DNA of 64,000 bases from the NCBI GenBank assembly GCA_913043255.1, contig CAJWLK010000004.1, positions 62,001 through 126,000 on the forward strand, read 5' to 3'. Shown one piece after another: positions 55,238 to 64,000 of this stretch. Numbering within the stretch: the first letter of the stretch is position 1; each line of letters begins with the position of its first letter. Source of the stretch: an uncultured Gemmatimonadota bacterium (GTDB lineage Bacteria; Gemmatimonadota; Gemmatimonadetes; Palauibacterales; Palauibacteraceae). Position numbers and translations under genes: made by a program. The notes beneath the pieces are model-generated. The model saw only the letters and a list, made by a program, of their open reading frames with translations, ran no database searches and was not told the origin of the DNA.

Positions 55238-58024
55238 ATGTCGAACGTTGCTCCTTCGCTGGATACCTATGGTGTGCATTCTTTGCTCGATGCTCCGCAT
55301 GGAGACGTCGAGTTCTATGATATTCAAGCAGTGGCTCGTGAGGTGGGAGCTGACCCAAGTCGCCTCCCGTTCTCAATTCGGATCATGCTTGAAAATCTAG
55401 TCCGACATGAAGACGGAAAATCGGTGACAGCGGAGGATATCTCCGCAATCGCTGCGTGGGACCCACAGGCTACGCCAGGGCGGGAGATTTCCTTCCGTCC
55501 TTCGCGCGTGTTGCTCCAAGATTTTACCGGTGTGCCGGCAGTCGTTGATTTGGCAGCAATGCGCGATGCAATGGCTGAGTTGGGAGGCGACCCTGCCTCG
55601 ATCAATCCACTCATGCCCTGCGAACTAGTGATTGATCATTCGGTGCAGGTCGATTCATTTGGAAGCCCTGAGTCATTCGCGATTAACGCAGAGTATGAGT
55701 TTAAGCGAAATCATGAACGGTATGCATTTTTGCGGTGGGGGCAGACTGCCTTTGACAACTTCAAGGTCGTCCCCCCCGGTACTGGGATTGTACATCAGGT
55801 AAATCTGGAATACCTAGCAAGAGTGGTCTTCAGTGTTACAGAGGGAGGCCAGCGTATCGCTTATCCCGACACGTTGGTAGGGACCGACAGTCACACAACC
55901 ATGATTAATGGTCTGGGGGTGCTGGGCTGGGGTGTTGGCGGTATCGAGGCTGAGGCTGCGATGTTGGGGCAACCACTCTCAATGTTAATACCCCGCGTCT
56001 TCGGTTTACGCTTGTGTGGAGAGCTTCCAGAAGGGGCGACGGCAACTGACCTTGTTCTTCGCGTAACGGAGATTCTCCGAGAGGCGGGTGTCGTGGGCAA
56101 GTTTGTAGAATTCTACGGTCCGGGCTTGCAAGGCCTATCAATTGCGGATCGAGCTACGCTTGGAAATATGTCACCCGAATTTGGTTCGACTTGTGCCATC
56201 TCTCCGATTGATTCAGAAACACTGGCTTATATGCGATTCACGGGCCGCTCTAATGACGACATAGCACTAGTGGAGTCATATGCCCGAGCTCAGGGTCTCT
56301 TTCATGAAGGTGGCATGGAGGGTGCAGCATACAGTGACCATCTTGAACTCGATCTCTCGACTGTTGTCCCAGCGATTGCTGGTCCAAAGCTCCCACAACA
56401 ACGGATTCCGCTGACCGAAAGCAAGGCCCGATTTGTCGATATGCTTGCTGGGGTCAAGAAACCTGGTTCTAGCGGTCGGATGCTAACCTCTTCTGGGGAT
56501 TGGTCGAGTGATCTTGACCAAGGGTCCGTTGCGGTTAAAGAGGCCTCTGCCGGTGTAGCTGTCCAGCTTACAGATGACGACGGAAATTACTGTGAATTCG
56601 AACTGCGAGACGGTTCCGTGGTTATTGCAGCGATTACGAGCTGCACAAATACTTCAAACCCCTCAGTTATGGTTGGAGCCGGTCTTCTAGCTAAACGTGC
56701 CGTTGAAAAGGGCATTTCGAGCCAGCCGTGGGTGAAGACAAGCCTTGCACCCGGTTCAATGGTTGTAACCGAATACTTAACTGAGGCTGGTCTGCTGCCC
56801 TATTTCGAGGCGTTAGGGTTCCACGTCGTCGGGTATGGGTGTACTACCTGTATTGGTAACAGTGGGCCACTTCCTACCCAAATCTCACAGGCGATTCGGG
56901 AAAATGATCTCGTAGGCTGCTCTGTTCTCTCTGGAAATCGCAATTTTGAAGGTCGGATTAGCCCAGATTCAAGAGCAAACTACCTAGCGTCTCCGCCGCT
57001 TGTCGTTGCGTACGCACTCGCAGGTCGAATGGACATTGACTTTCATTCTGAACCGTTGGGGACGAGTGACAAAGGAGAGGATGTCTACCTGCGCGATATT
57101 TGGCCGCGGGAAGAGGAGATTCGTGATGCGATCCGAACATCGATAAAGACCGACATGTTCTGCTCTAAGTATGCCGAAGTGTATGCTGGAGACGAGCGTT
57201 GGAACTCCCTCGAGATTCCGACTGGAGATCGATTTTCGTGGGATCCGGAGTCGCGATACGTACGTCAACCCACGTTTTTCGAAGGTATGTCCAAAGAACT
57301 GCCACCTATGGTGGATATCAAAGATGCACGGTGTCTTGCTCTTCTTGGTGATTCAGTAACAACTGATCACATTTCGCCGGCTGGAGCGATCGCGAAGGAT
57401 TCTCCTGCAGGAAGATATCTGCGCGAGAATGGTATAAGACATGCGGATTTTAATTCCTACGGATCTCGTCGCGGGAATCACGAAGTTATGATGCATGGGA
57501 CATTCGCTAATATGCGGCTTCGAAACGCGATGGTACCCGGTGTCGAGGGTGGTTATACGCGTCACATGCCGAGTGGTGAACAATTGCCCATTTTTGATGC
57601 TGCCGCGAGGTACATCGAAGAGGGTACCCCAACGATTGTGATCGGTGGTTCTTTGTACGGTTCGGGATCAAGCCGAGATTGGGCGGCCAAGGGACCATAT
57701 CTCATTGGGGTCAAGGCCGTGCTTGCAGTCAGCTATGAACGAATCCACCGATCCAACTTGATCGGAATGGGTATTATCCCACTTCAATTCCGTGATGGAG
57801 ACAATGCGGAATCACTAGGCTTAGATGGAACCGAGGTGTTCGAAATTACTGGAATCGCTGATGGGTTGAAGCCCAAGGACACCATTCTCGTTAAGGCGAC
57901 ATCGGGTGGAGAATCCACGTGCACATTCGAGGTTTTGGCTCGCCTTGATACCGAAGTTGAGGTGGATTACTACCGGAACGGTGGTATCCTGCAGACTGTG
58001 CTGCGACAGCAGCTCAACCGTTAG
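55238..58024 (+). CDS. acnA: Aconitate hydratase A
   Basis: TCA-cycle [4Fe-4S] enzyme converting citrate to isocitrate. The 928-residue length and N terminus fit the AcnA/IRP1 class. Cluster and active-site segments: GTDSHTTMINGLGVLGWGVGGIEAE, ITSCTNTSNP with the first cysteine, GYGCTTCIGNSGPL with the other two, SGNRNFEGR and, in the C-terminal swivelling domain, LGDSVTTDHISPAGAI and GSLYGSGSSRDWAAKGP. Start ATG 55238 with GAAGAGG upstream. Its stop shares bases with the convergent ccmH stop (TTAG). Confidence 0.97.
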   Translation: MSNVAPSLDTYGVHSLLDAPHGDVEFYDIQAVAREVGADPSRLPFSIRIMLENLVRHEDGKSVTAEDISAIAAWDPQATPGREISFRPSRVLLQDFTGVPAVVDLAAMRDAMAELGGDPASINPLMPCELVIDHSVQVDSFGSPESFAINAEYEFKRNHERYAFLRWGQTAFDNFKVVPPGTGIVHQVNLEYLARVVFSVTEGGQRIAYPDTLVGTDSHTTMINGLGVLGWGVGGIEAEAAMLGQPLSMLIPRVFGLRLCGELPEGATATDLVLRVTEILREAGVVGKFVEFYGPGLQGLSIADRATLGNMSPEFGSTCAISPIDSETLAYMRFTGRSNDDIALVESYARAQGLFHEGGMEGAAYSDHLELDLSTVVPAIAGPKLPQQRIPLTESKARFVDMLAGVKKPGSSGRMLTSSGDWSSDLDQGSVAVKEASAGVAVQLTDDDGNYCEFELRDGSVVIAAITSCTNTSNPSVMVGAGLLAKRAVEKGISSQPWVKTSLAPGSMVVTEYLTEAGLLPYFEALGFHVVGYGCTTCIGNSGPLPTQISQAIRENDLVGCSVLSGNRNFEGRISPDSRANYLASPPLVVAYALAGRMDIDFHSEPLGTSDKGEDVYLRDIWPREEEIRDAIRTSIKTDMFCSKYAEVYAGDERWNSLEIPTGDRFSWDPESRYVRQPTFFEGMSKELPPMVDIKDARCLALLGDSVTTDHISPAGAIAKDSPAGRYLRENGIRHADFNSYGSRRGNHEVMMHGTFANMRLRNAMVPGVEGGYTRHMPSGEQLPIFDAAARYIEEGTPTIVIGGSLYGSGSSRDWAAKGPYLIGVKAVLAVSYERIHRSNLIGMGIIPLQFRDGDNAESLGLDGTEVFEITGIADGLKPKDTILVKATSGGESTCTFEVLARLDTEVEVDYYRNGGILQTVLRQQLNR

Positions 58025-58617
58025 CTTTCGCTCCTTGCCTTATCCAGCCACTCTCGGTCACGCGCGCTAAGGGTTGATCCCGTGTCTGGCGCAGAGACGG
58101 TGAGAGATGATTCGTGGATTCCGGTTGTCCCACCGAATCCAATCTTGGCTCCTATCAATACGAGAGCGAGTATAAGTGCTAGGAAAGGCAGTACGTAGAG
58201 GATACTGTTCAAGCCCTGCACCTTCGGTCGGAGCAGGATCCACTCACCGTAGCTCTGCACAAAATAGGCCTCGATCTCTTCGGGAGTCTTTTCATCCATG
58301 AGCATCTCGCGGATCACACCTTGCATCTCTCGAGCTATTCTTGATGAGGATTCCGCTACCGATTGCTGACGGCAGATTGGGCAGCGGAGTTCTGCCCCGA
58401 TTTGTGCGGTTAGATCATCGAGTTCTGCTTCGCGCACTTCGTCGCCAGCTGGTGCGGGGGCCTCTACGCCATCGAACGCACCATCAACGGATTGTGCTAT
58501 AAGCTTGGTGATGGGAGCTGGCGATAGTCCGATAGCGAGTGCCCAAATGAACATCTGCGCATGCAATCTCTTATTTGTTCCAGGTAACTGGTCCGTATTC
58601 CTGGTAGAGCGGTGCAT
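58021..58617 (-). CDS. ccmH: Cytochrome c maturation protein CcmH
   Basis: A membrane-anchored thiol-redox protein that reduces the haem-binding cysteines of apocytochrome c. Motif LRCPICRQQSVAES (Cys 79 and 82) matches the family's LRCxxCQNQSIADS; then EMLMDEKTPEEIEAYFVQSYGEWILLRPKVQGLNSILYVLPFLALILALVLI, with the typical YG-x-x-xL and one C-terminal helix. An unusually long N terminus (~45 residues including the signal peptide MFIWALAIGLSPAPITKLIAQ) may start internally at 58554. Its ATG shares one base with the ccmG stop (TAATG). Confidence 0.93.
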   Translation of the reverse strand: MHRSTRNTDQLPGTNKRLHAQMFIWALAIGLSPAPITKLIAQSVDGAFDGVEAPAPAGDEVREAELDDLTAQIGAELRCPICRQQSVAESSSRIAREMQGVIREMLMDEKTPEEIEAYFVQSYGEWILLRPKVQGLNSILYVLPFLALILALVLIGAKIGFGGTTGIHESSLTVSAPDTGSTLSARDREWLDKARSES

Positions 58618-59183
58618 TAGTCCTGGCTCTCTATCGCGGAAGACTTAGGTGTCCCTTGGCTGGCAACGAGCGAATCAACCATCGTACTCACAAGATCCCA
58701 GTTCACCGCGAGGTCATGCCGGAGCGCTACTTCGCGGTCTGCGCCTATAAAGAAGGTTTCGGGAACGCCATAGACGCCATAGCGAATGGCAGTGTGACTC
58801 CCAGGGTCTACGACCATCGGCCAATCACCGCCGAGATCTTGGATGAAAGCTTGGCCATTCTCAGGGGCATCTTGGAATAATACGCTCAGTAAAGCCACGT
58901 CCTCCGGATCGTACGTCTCATGAAGCTTAACCAGAACGGGGTGCTCGGTGATACACGGGATACACCAGGAAGCCCAGAAATTCAAGACCACAACTTTCCC
59001 TTCGAAATCATGCAGGCTTACCGAGTCACTTGGATCGTAGAGATCTGCGAGTGTGAAATCGGGGGCTAATTGCCCTTCTAATGCCGACGGAAGTCGACGT
59101 GCATCTCGGGTCAATCCCCATGCGAGAAGCGCGAGCATCGGAACAAATGCCAAGGGCAACACCCAGCGCATCCAGCCCTTCAT
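58617..59183 (-). CDS. ccmG: Thioredoxin-like protein CcmG/DsbE
   Basis: A 188-residue membrane-tethered thioredoxin that delivers reductant to CcmH and apocytochromes. One N-terminal helix (WVLPLAFVPMLALLAWGL) is followed by APDFTLADLYDPSDSVSLHDFEGKVVVLNFWASWCIPC (Cys 74 and 77) and YGVYGVPETFFIGADREV with the cis-proline. WASWCIPC differs from the usual WCxxC only in ordinary ways. It overlaps ccmF by 4 bases and ccmH by 1. Confidence 0.94.
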   Translation of the reverse strand: MKGWMRWVLPLAFVPMLALLAWGLTRDARRLPSALEGQLAPDFTLADLYDPSDSVSLHDFEGKVVVLNFWASWCIPCITEHPVLVKLHETYDPEDVALLSVLFQDAPENGQAFIQDLGGDWPMVVDPGSHTAIRYGVYGVPETFFIGADREVALRHDLAVNWDLVSTMVDSLVASQGTPKSSAIESQD

Positions 59184-61336
59184 TCTATGCTCTTTTCTGT
59201 CTTTGACGGACTAGTCCTTTCCAAGTTTTCAGTTTTGGCGGAAGAGTCGATGTCTAAGGATGGAAGTTGGTATGTGCCTCCATCTGCGAGAAGCTGATCG
59301 CTAGCAGCACGTACCCGGATCTTTCCGCGTGGCCAGATGGCGATCAGAGCACCAATGCCCATGATCATCCCCCCAATCCATAGCCACACAATGCCCGGAT
59401 TGACGATCGCGCGAACAGTTGCATGCTCGAGGTTATCCTGGTCAATCGCCATAAGGGTTAGGTAAAGGTCACTGCTGAGAGAACTCCGAACTGCTGGTGT
59501 TCCAATCGTTTGTTGTGAAGGATCACGGTGATAAATATTGAGCCGTGGCTGTTCTTGCCCGAGTGGTTTGCCATTTCGGAACGTTTCGAATGTCGCTCCG
59601 ATCACGAAACGTTGGGGCTCTTCAATGCCCCATACTTCTACGAACTCGACCTCGTAATCTTCAATTGCAAGACGTTCCCCTGCGCGGAGTGTCTCTTGTC
59701 GCTCCGTTTTCCACGTCCATGAAACTGAGATGGCGAGCGCAATTACTACCACGCCGACATGGACGATGTACCCCCCATATCGGTGGCCATTGCGGGAAAA
59801 TAAATCCAATAGGGCCCCAACGAACGACCGGTTGGCGAGTTTGCGACGAGCTTTAATCCCCATTGCAAACTCCTGAACTATCGTCGTCAAAACAAATGCG
59901 GCAAATGCAAGCGTAATCGTCGGTAGCAACTGTCGCATTCCTAGCAAGAAGGCTGCTATAGCAGTCACCACGCCCAATAGAATCGGCCATCGAAAAGATT
60001 TTTTGATATGATCACTCGTGGCCCTTCGCCAGGGTAAAGCAGGCCCTATGCCCATGAGAAAGAGCAAGGCGAGCCCGATCGGACTTGCAACCATGTTGAA
60101 ATAAGGGGGGCCGACGCTGATTCGATCGCCTCGGATTGCTTCGATCAAGAGTGGGAACATCGTCCCGAGAAGAACAGTGAAAGTGAACCCAACAAGGAGT
60201 AAATTGTTAAGGATGAATGCCGATTCACGTGATACCGGACTCTCAATCTGTCCGGCGGTATAGAGTCGATTAGAACGCCACCCAATGAGGGTGAGCGACC
60301 CTAGAGCTATAATGGCCATGAATCCCAGAAACAGTGGGCCGATGACACCTTCCGTAAATGCGTGAACCGAGTCAATCACTCCTGAGCGGGTAAGAAATGT
60401 GCCGAGTAGCGTTAAGAGGAAAGTCCCTATCATGAGTGACAGGTTCCATGTTTTAAGCATGCCTCCCCGCTTTTGTACCATAGCCGAGTGGAGGAAAGCT
60501 GTCGCCGTGAGCCATGGGAGAAACGATGCGTTCTCCACGGGATCCCAGGCCCATGCTCCGCCCCAGCCCAGTACTTCATACGACCACCAGCCGCCACCGA
60601 TAATGCCCATCGTCAGAAAGGCCCACGCGGCCACCATCCAACGACGTGAGTCGCGGATCCATCGGGCTTCAATGTTGCCTTGCAGTAGCCCCGCGATTGC
60701 AAATGCGAATGGAACTGTCATCCCGACGAATCCGAAATAGAGCATCGGTGGGTGTAGTCCCATTAGTGGATGATTCTGAAGCAGCGGATTAGGACCTGGT
60801 CCGTTTAAGGGTGCTGGCGACACGATGCCAAACGGGTTAGCAGGTCCCGCTAAAAGACCAAAGAAGAAAAGGCCCACTGTGCCAATGACTGCGATTACGA
60901 GTGGTGTTGTTTTGAGACTGGGGACTAGGCCTCCGTCTGCGGCTACAACTCTTCCTCCAACTCTCTGGTGGGCGTCAATTTCGCTTCGGCGAGTAAAGGC
61001 AAATAGGGCCCCGTACCCAGCCAGTATCCATCCCCAGAAAAGGATGGATCCATCTAGGCTGCTCCATAGTGAAATGGCCGTGTAGTACGTGGGCGTCTCA
61101 TGGCTCCCAACTCGTGCCACGTATTCGACGCTAAAATCGTGAGTGAGGAGCGCGATCTCCATGACGAGCATTCCCACCGTCATCGCAAAGAATCCAAAGT
61201 ATGCCGCACGGCGGGTCAATGTTGCAGCGAACTCGATGTTTCTGCGGGCAAGGCCGGCGTGATATCCGGCCAAGGCCATAATGCCGGCTGCTATAAGTGC
61301 AGCTAGAACGGAGCCATATCCAAGTGCGCTCAGCAT
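59180..61336 (-). CDS. ccmF: Haem lyase subunit CcmF
   Basis: A 718-residue membrane protein of about 15 helices that attaches haem to apocytochrome c. The WWD domain and haem-ligand regions are visible (GGGWWSYEVLGWGGAWAWDPVENASFLPWLTATAFLHS), together with LFLGIMAL-like helices and a long C-terminal periplasmic part (VEFVEVWGIEEPQRFVIGATFETFRNGKPLG). ATG 61336 is preferred to the track's 61414, which would read through the end of ccmE. It starts one base after the ccmE stop, so translation is coupled; it overlaps ccmG by 4 bases. Confidence 0.96.
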   Translation of the reverse strand: MLSALGYGSVLAALIAAGIMALAGYHAGLARRNIEFAATLTRRAAYFGFFAMTVGMLVMEIALLTHDFSVEYVARVGSHETPTYYTAISLWSSLDGSILFWGWILAGYGALFAFTRRSEIDAHQRVGGRVVAADGGLVPSLKTTPLVIAVIGTVGLFFFGLLAGPANPFGIVSPAPLNGPGPNPLLQNHPLMGLHPPMLYFGFVGMTVPFAFAIAGLLQGNIEARWIRDSRRWMVAAWAFLTMGIIGGGWWSYEVLGWGGAWAWDPVENASFLPWLTATAFLHSAMVQKRGGMLKTWNLSLMIGTFLLTLLGTFLTRSGVIDSVHAFTEGVIGPLFLGFMAIIALGSLTLIGWRSNRLYTAGQIESPVSRESAFILNNLLLVGFTFTVLLGTMFPLLIEAIRGDRISVGPPYFNMVASPIGLALLFLMGIGPALPWRRATSDHIKKSFRWPILLGVVTAIAAFLLGMRQLLPTITLAFAAFVLTTIVQEFAMGIKARRKLANRSFVGALLDLFSRNGHRYGGYIVHVGVVVIALAISVSWTWKTERQETLRAGERLAIEDYEVEFVEVWGIEEPQRFVIGATFETFRNGKPLGQEQPRLNIYHRDPSQQTIGTPAVRSSLSSDLYLTLMAIDQDNLEHATVRAIVNPGIVWLWIGGMIMGIGALIAIWPRGKIRVRAASDQLLADGGTYQLPSLDIDSSAKTENLERTSPSKTEKSIE

Positions 61337-61337
61337 A

Positions 61338-61784
61338 CTATTTTGGTGAACTGTCGAGCAGAGACTTGTAAGTGTCTCGCACATCCTCGCTATGTTCGGG
61401 AGGTGCGTACTCATTTGAGTGTTTAACCATCAAATTTGTAGCTCGGAACACCCCATCATCACTGTACGTACCCTCGACCACAACTCCGATGCCATCTCGG
61501 AACATTGCCGGGGCTGCACCGGTGCTCTCAACGGGGATATCCACATCTCCTTCAAACATTATAAAACGAAGGTCCGTCGTGTTGTCATTCCAATCGATGC
61601 TCGCCGGTTTGACCTGTCCACCTAGTCGGATCGGTTGGTCTATGATTTCAGTGCCTTTCGCTTCCAACTCCGTCGGCGTGAGGAAAAACACCATATTTTC
61701 ACTTAGTCCCCCGGCCGCCAAAAGCGTGATCGCGCCTGCCATCGCCACAAGGCCCATAACCATCCAGAGTTTATTACGCTTCAC
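61338..61784 (-). CDS. ccmE: Haem chaperone CcmE
   Basis: A 148-residue periplasmic haem carrier with N-terminal anchor (LWMVMGLVAMAGAITLLAAGG). FFLTPTEL-x-x-KG and the OB-fold core IRLGGQVKPASI, FEGDVDIPVESTGAAPAMFRDG, VVVEGTY are canonical, and KHSNEYAPPE has the covalent haem-binding His (122) and the conserved Tyr (126). First gene of the ccmE-F-G-H operon; the promoter lies in the ~250-base gap upstream shared with the M28 peptidase. ccmA, B, C and D are not in the window. Confidence 0.95.
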   Translation of the reverse strand: MKRNKLWMVMGLVAMAGAITLLAAGGLSENMVFFLTPTELEAKGTEIIDQPIRLGGQVKPASIDWNDNTTDLRFIMFEGDVDIPVESTGAAPAMFRDGIGVVVEGTYSDDGVFRATNLMVKHSNEYAPPEHSEDVRDTYKSLLDSSPK

Positions 61785-62036
61785 GTTACACCTACTATGA
61801 TATCGGTTTATTCGTAGTCTTTCGAACGAAGATTCTATCCTTCAAACTCTCATATGTGATGATAACCCTTAGACGGCCTAAGCCGCACGCTGGGTTGCGT
61901 AGCTCGTTCTCCACAATCAGAGAGTCGCATGGTCCCAGTAGTTGTTACGGAACAGTTGTTCTTACGTCGAGTTGGCTCTTTTACGAAGTGAACGGTAACC
62001 TTTGCTGATTCAATCGGCACGACAGAAACCAAGGCT

Positions 62037-63338
62037 ATGAATAACAAGATCTGTCTCCAACGCAGACTCCAACAGGCACTGACCTGTGCTTGTTGTTTTA
62101 TCGCATTCCCTGCAGCCGGTCAGGGAACTTCTTTGTCACTCGATTGTCCCGAGTTTTCGGGTGGACCGGGAAAACCGATCCAGACTGTCCGGTATCTAGC
62201 AGCGGATGCCCTTGAGGGTCGATTCTCAGGTTCTGAAGGAGAGGCGTGTGCCGCTCAATACATTGCCGATATTTTTAAAATCCTCGGACTAAGACCAGCG
62301 GGTAATTCGGGCTATTTTCAAGAGGTGCCGCTCGCGAGCGTGATGACACCCCATGCCCCGGTGGGAGTGGGCCGGAATGTGCTAGGGCTTCTTCCGGGTA
62401 GTGATGAGCGTCTGGCAGAGACGGTGGTCGTCATTGGTGCGCATTACGACCACCTTGGTCTCGGGGAGTTCGGAAGCACGGGGAAAGCAGGTGCGATTCA
62501 TAACGGTGCAGATGACAATGCTTCGGGTGTGGTCGCCATGATTGAGGCCGCGGAGCTTCTATCTCGTGGCCCGCGGCCGGGTCGATCGATCTTGTTCATC
62601 GCGTTTACGGGAGAAGAATTAGGCCTCATCGGATCAGGTTTTTATACGCGTGAGCCAGCGTTTCCACTTGAGAACACGTCTGCTATGGTGAATTTGGATA
62701 TGGTCGGCCGGCTGGAGGGGGACGCGATGATTCTCTACGGTACTGGTACTGCTCCGCAGTGGGAGGAGATCATTCCTTTGGCGAACGAGGGGCCAAGCAT
62801 TCCGATGGTTTTTGAACCGTCAGGATTTGGACCCAGCGATCATACGTCCTTCTATACGCAGGACATTCCAGTACTACACCTGTTCACAAATGTGCACAGT
62901 GACTACCACGGCGACACCGACGACTGGGATAAAATCGATGGTGACGGTTTGGTCAGAGTGAGCCAATTCACCGCGAATGTAACGCGTACAATTGCGAATT
63001 GGCCTACGCAATTGACCGTGGTGCCTGCCGTGGGAGAACAGGCGCCGCGAACAGGGGGTGGATCCGAAGTTTGGTTGGGAACGGTCCCCGACTTTACTCC
63101 AGTAGATTTCGGGGTGCTGTTAGCGGGCGTGACGGACGGATCTCCTGCGGAAGCGGCAGGATTGCAAAAAGGCGATATCCTTATACAGATCGGGCGGTTT
63201 GATATTGGAACACTCCAGGCATTTTCAGACGCACTAGCGGAACACAAACCAGGAGATGAAGTGCTACTACGTTACGTTCGCGATGGCCGAGTATTGGAGG
63301 CGAAAACTCGTCTCGGTGATCGGGCGGATCGCCCATGA
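62037..63338 (+). CDS. Exported M28 zinc aminopeptidase with C-terminal PDZ domain
   Basis: A 433-residue secreted protein. A signal peptide (LTCACCFIAFPAAGQG) precedes the M28 domain: VVVIGAHYDHLGLGEFGSTGKAGAIHNGADDNASGVVAMIEAAELL carries the first metal ligands, FIAFTGEELGLIGSG the catalytic Glu-Glu, VNLDMVGRL another ligand, and HLFTNVHSDYHGDTDDWDKI the last His. A PDZ domain (LLAGVTDGSPAEAAGLQKGDILIQIGRFDIGTL) ends the protein. Substrate peptides unknown. A 250-base region upstream, shared with ccmE, holds promoters for both but no clear element that I can name. It overlaps the next gene by 4 bases. Confidence 0.93.
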   Translation: MNNKICLQRRLQQALTCACCFIAFPAAGQGTSLSLDCPEFSGGPGKPIQTVRYLAADALEGRFSGSEGEACAAQYIADIFKILGLRPAGNSGYFQEVPLASVMTPHAPVGVGRNVLGLLPGSDERLAETVVVIGAHYDHLGLGEFGSTGKAGAIHNGADDNASGVVAMIEAAELLSRGPRPGRSILFIAFTGEELGLIGSGFYTREPAFPLENTSAMVNLDMVGRLEGDAMILYGTGTAPQWEEIIPLANEGPSIPMVFEPSGFGPSDHTSFYTQDIPVLHLFTNVHSDYHGDTDDWDKIDGDGLVRVSQFTANVTRTIANWPTQLTVVPAVGEQAPRTGGGSEVWLGTVPDFTPVDFGVLLAGVTDGSPAEAAGLQKGDILIQIGRFDIGTLQAFSDALAEHKPGDEVLLRYVRDGRVLEAKTRLGDRADRP

Positions 63339-64000
63339 TGAGTGGAATTGATCAGGTCTCGACATGTGTCGGCTGTGGGGCTGAGGCCACTGGGAATTTT
63401 TGCTCTGCTTGCGGAAGGTCATTGACGGCGGCGGCAACCTGTGGTGAGTGTGGTGCGCGACTTCGGGCGGGTGCGCTCTATTGTGCCGACTGTGGTAAAC
63501 TGGTGGCAACACGCCCGCCAAAACCTGCTTCGGCTCGTCTGCCTTGGATACTTTCGGCGGCTGCACTCGCAATATTCTCAGTGGCTATCGCATTGCTGGT
63601 CCAGCGACAGACGAGACCCCGAGTAGGAGATATGACCCTAACTGGCGGCATCCCGGGGCAGGAAGCAGAAAGCTCAAACATGCCCAGTATGGAGGAACTT
63701 GCCGCCATGACTCCACGTGAAGCGGCCGACCGCCTCTTTGAACGTGCTATGCGGGAACACGAAGCAGGCGACTTTGAGCGAGCTTCATTCTTCATCGATA
63801 TGGGGATTCAAGCGTACGCGGCTGTTCCTCCCGATGAAATCAATGCTGATGCACACTTCCACATAGGACTTCTCCGTTTACTCATGGGTGACTCGGCTTC
63901 AGCTCGAGCCAGAGCGGAGGCGATTTTGGCCGAAGAAGCGGAACACTTGCTTGGGCTTTTATTGGCCTCGCGTGCGGCGGACTTTGCAGGTGACGCGGTG
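63335..64000 (+). CDS. Zinc-ribbon membrane protein, cut by window edge
   Basis: Not in the ORF track because it runs past the window end. From ATG 63335 the frame stays open to 64000 (222 codons). It begins with two double zinc-ribbon units (CVGCGAEATGNFCSACG and CGECGARLRAGALYCADCG), then a Pro/Lys linker, one helix (LPWILSAAALAIFSVAIALLV), and a helical, TPR-like part (DRLFERAMREHEAGDFERASFFIDMGIQAY; ADAHFHIGLLRLLMGDSASARA). Starts by ATGA overlap with the peptidase gene. Cytoplasmic zinc ribbons and an external TPR domain are the likely layout. Function unknown; it may be a membrane adaptor. Confidence 0.85.
   Translation, partial: MMSGIDQVSTCVGCGAEATGNFCSACGRSLTAAATCGECGARLRAGALYCADCGKLVATRPPKPASARLPWILSAAALAIFSVAIALLVQRQTRPRVGDMTLTGGIPGQEAESSNMPSMEELAAMTPREAADRLFERAMREHEAGDFERASFFIDMGIQAYAAVPPDEINADAHFHIGLLRLLMGDSASARARAEAILAEEAEHLLGLLLASRAADFAGDAV

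Noticed and set aside
61785-62036. Possible RNA element in the 252-base gap between ccmE and the M28 peptidase gene
   Set aside because: Read on both strands; no cloverleaf, riboswitch core or terminator hairpin was evident.

Overview
The window is a gene-dense piece of a Gram-negative bacterial chromosome with near-balanced base composition. No rRNA or tRNA gene was recognised, so the taxonomic guess rests on gene content. A VPS10/BNR-repeat giant exoprotein, a DUF5916 outer-membrane protein, a CocE/NonD hydrolase, an M28 peptidase with PDZ domain, MacAB-type exporters, a bacillithiol-type deacetylase, a membrane pyrophosphatase and a System I cytochrome c cluster together suggest a free-living, probably marine member of Gemmatimonadota or a close relative (inference). 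GTG and TTG starts are common, and one CTG start is likely.

Left third (1-24955, almost all + strand) is housekeeping: the end of alr with a lipoprotein/outer-membrane pair; a divergent alpha/beta hydrolase; miaB; a LapA-like protein; a DUF255 thioredoxin-fold protein; an MscS channel; prs-rplY-pth; hppA; the rpsF-rpsR-DUF2232-rplI-rsfS ribosomal cluster; two SPOR-domain envelope proteins that run directly into smc; an RNase Z-like hydrolase; and DAHP synthase.

Middle (24956-33600): the classic SRP RNA-dnaX-ybaB-recR block, then pgsA, cinA-type amidohydrolase and grpE on +. Facing them on - are mnmA and its likely sulfur donor, a cysteine desulfurase. A small HIRAN-like protein is divergent from the desulfurase. 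bshB1 lies at the end of a MacA-ATPase-permease-permease operon (33617-38296).

Right part (38682-54000) is mostly - strand and rich in exported proteins: a Yip1 membrane protein, the DUF5916 protein, a CocE hydrolase, a CxxCH choice-of-anchor-V-like protein, a Vgb-like propeller, a lipoprotein with tandem helix-hairpin-helix repeats behind a strong palindromic operator candidate, a MATE/ANKH-like transporter and the VPS10-like protein. A SixA-type phosphatase is the only + gene there. The last section holds an ornithine-cyclodeaminase-family enzyme, aconitase, the ccmE-F-G-H haem-lyase operon (-), an M28-PDZ peptidase and, cut by the window edge, a zinc-ribbon membrane protein absent from the ORF track.

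The best candidates for something not well described are the two translationally coupled SPOR proteins before smc (one with a ParA/BY-kinase-like domain that has lost its Walker A), the exported tandem-HhH lipoprotein with its membrane partner and operator, and the stand-alone HIRAN-like protein next to the tRNA-thiolation genes.
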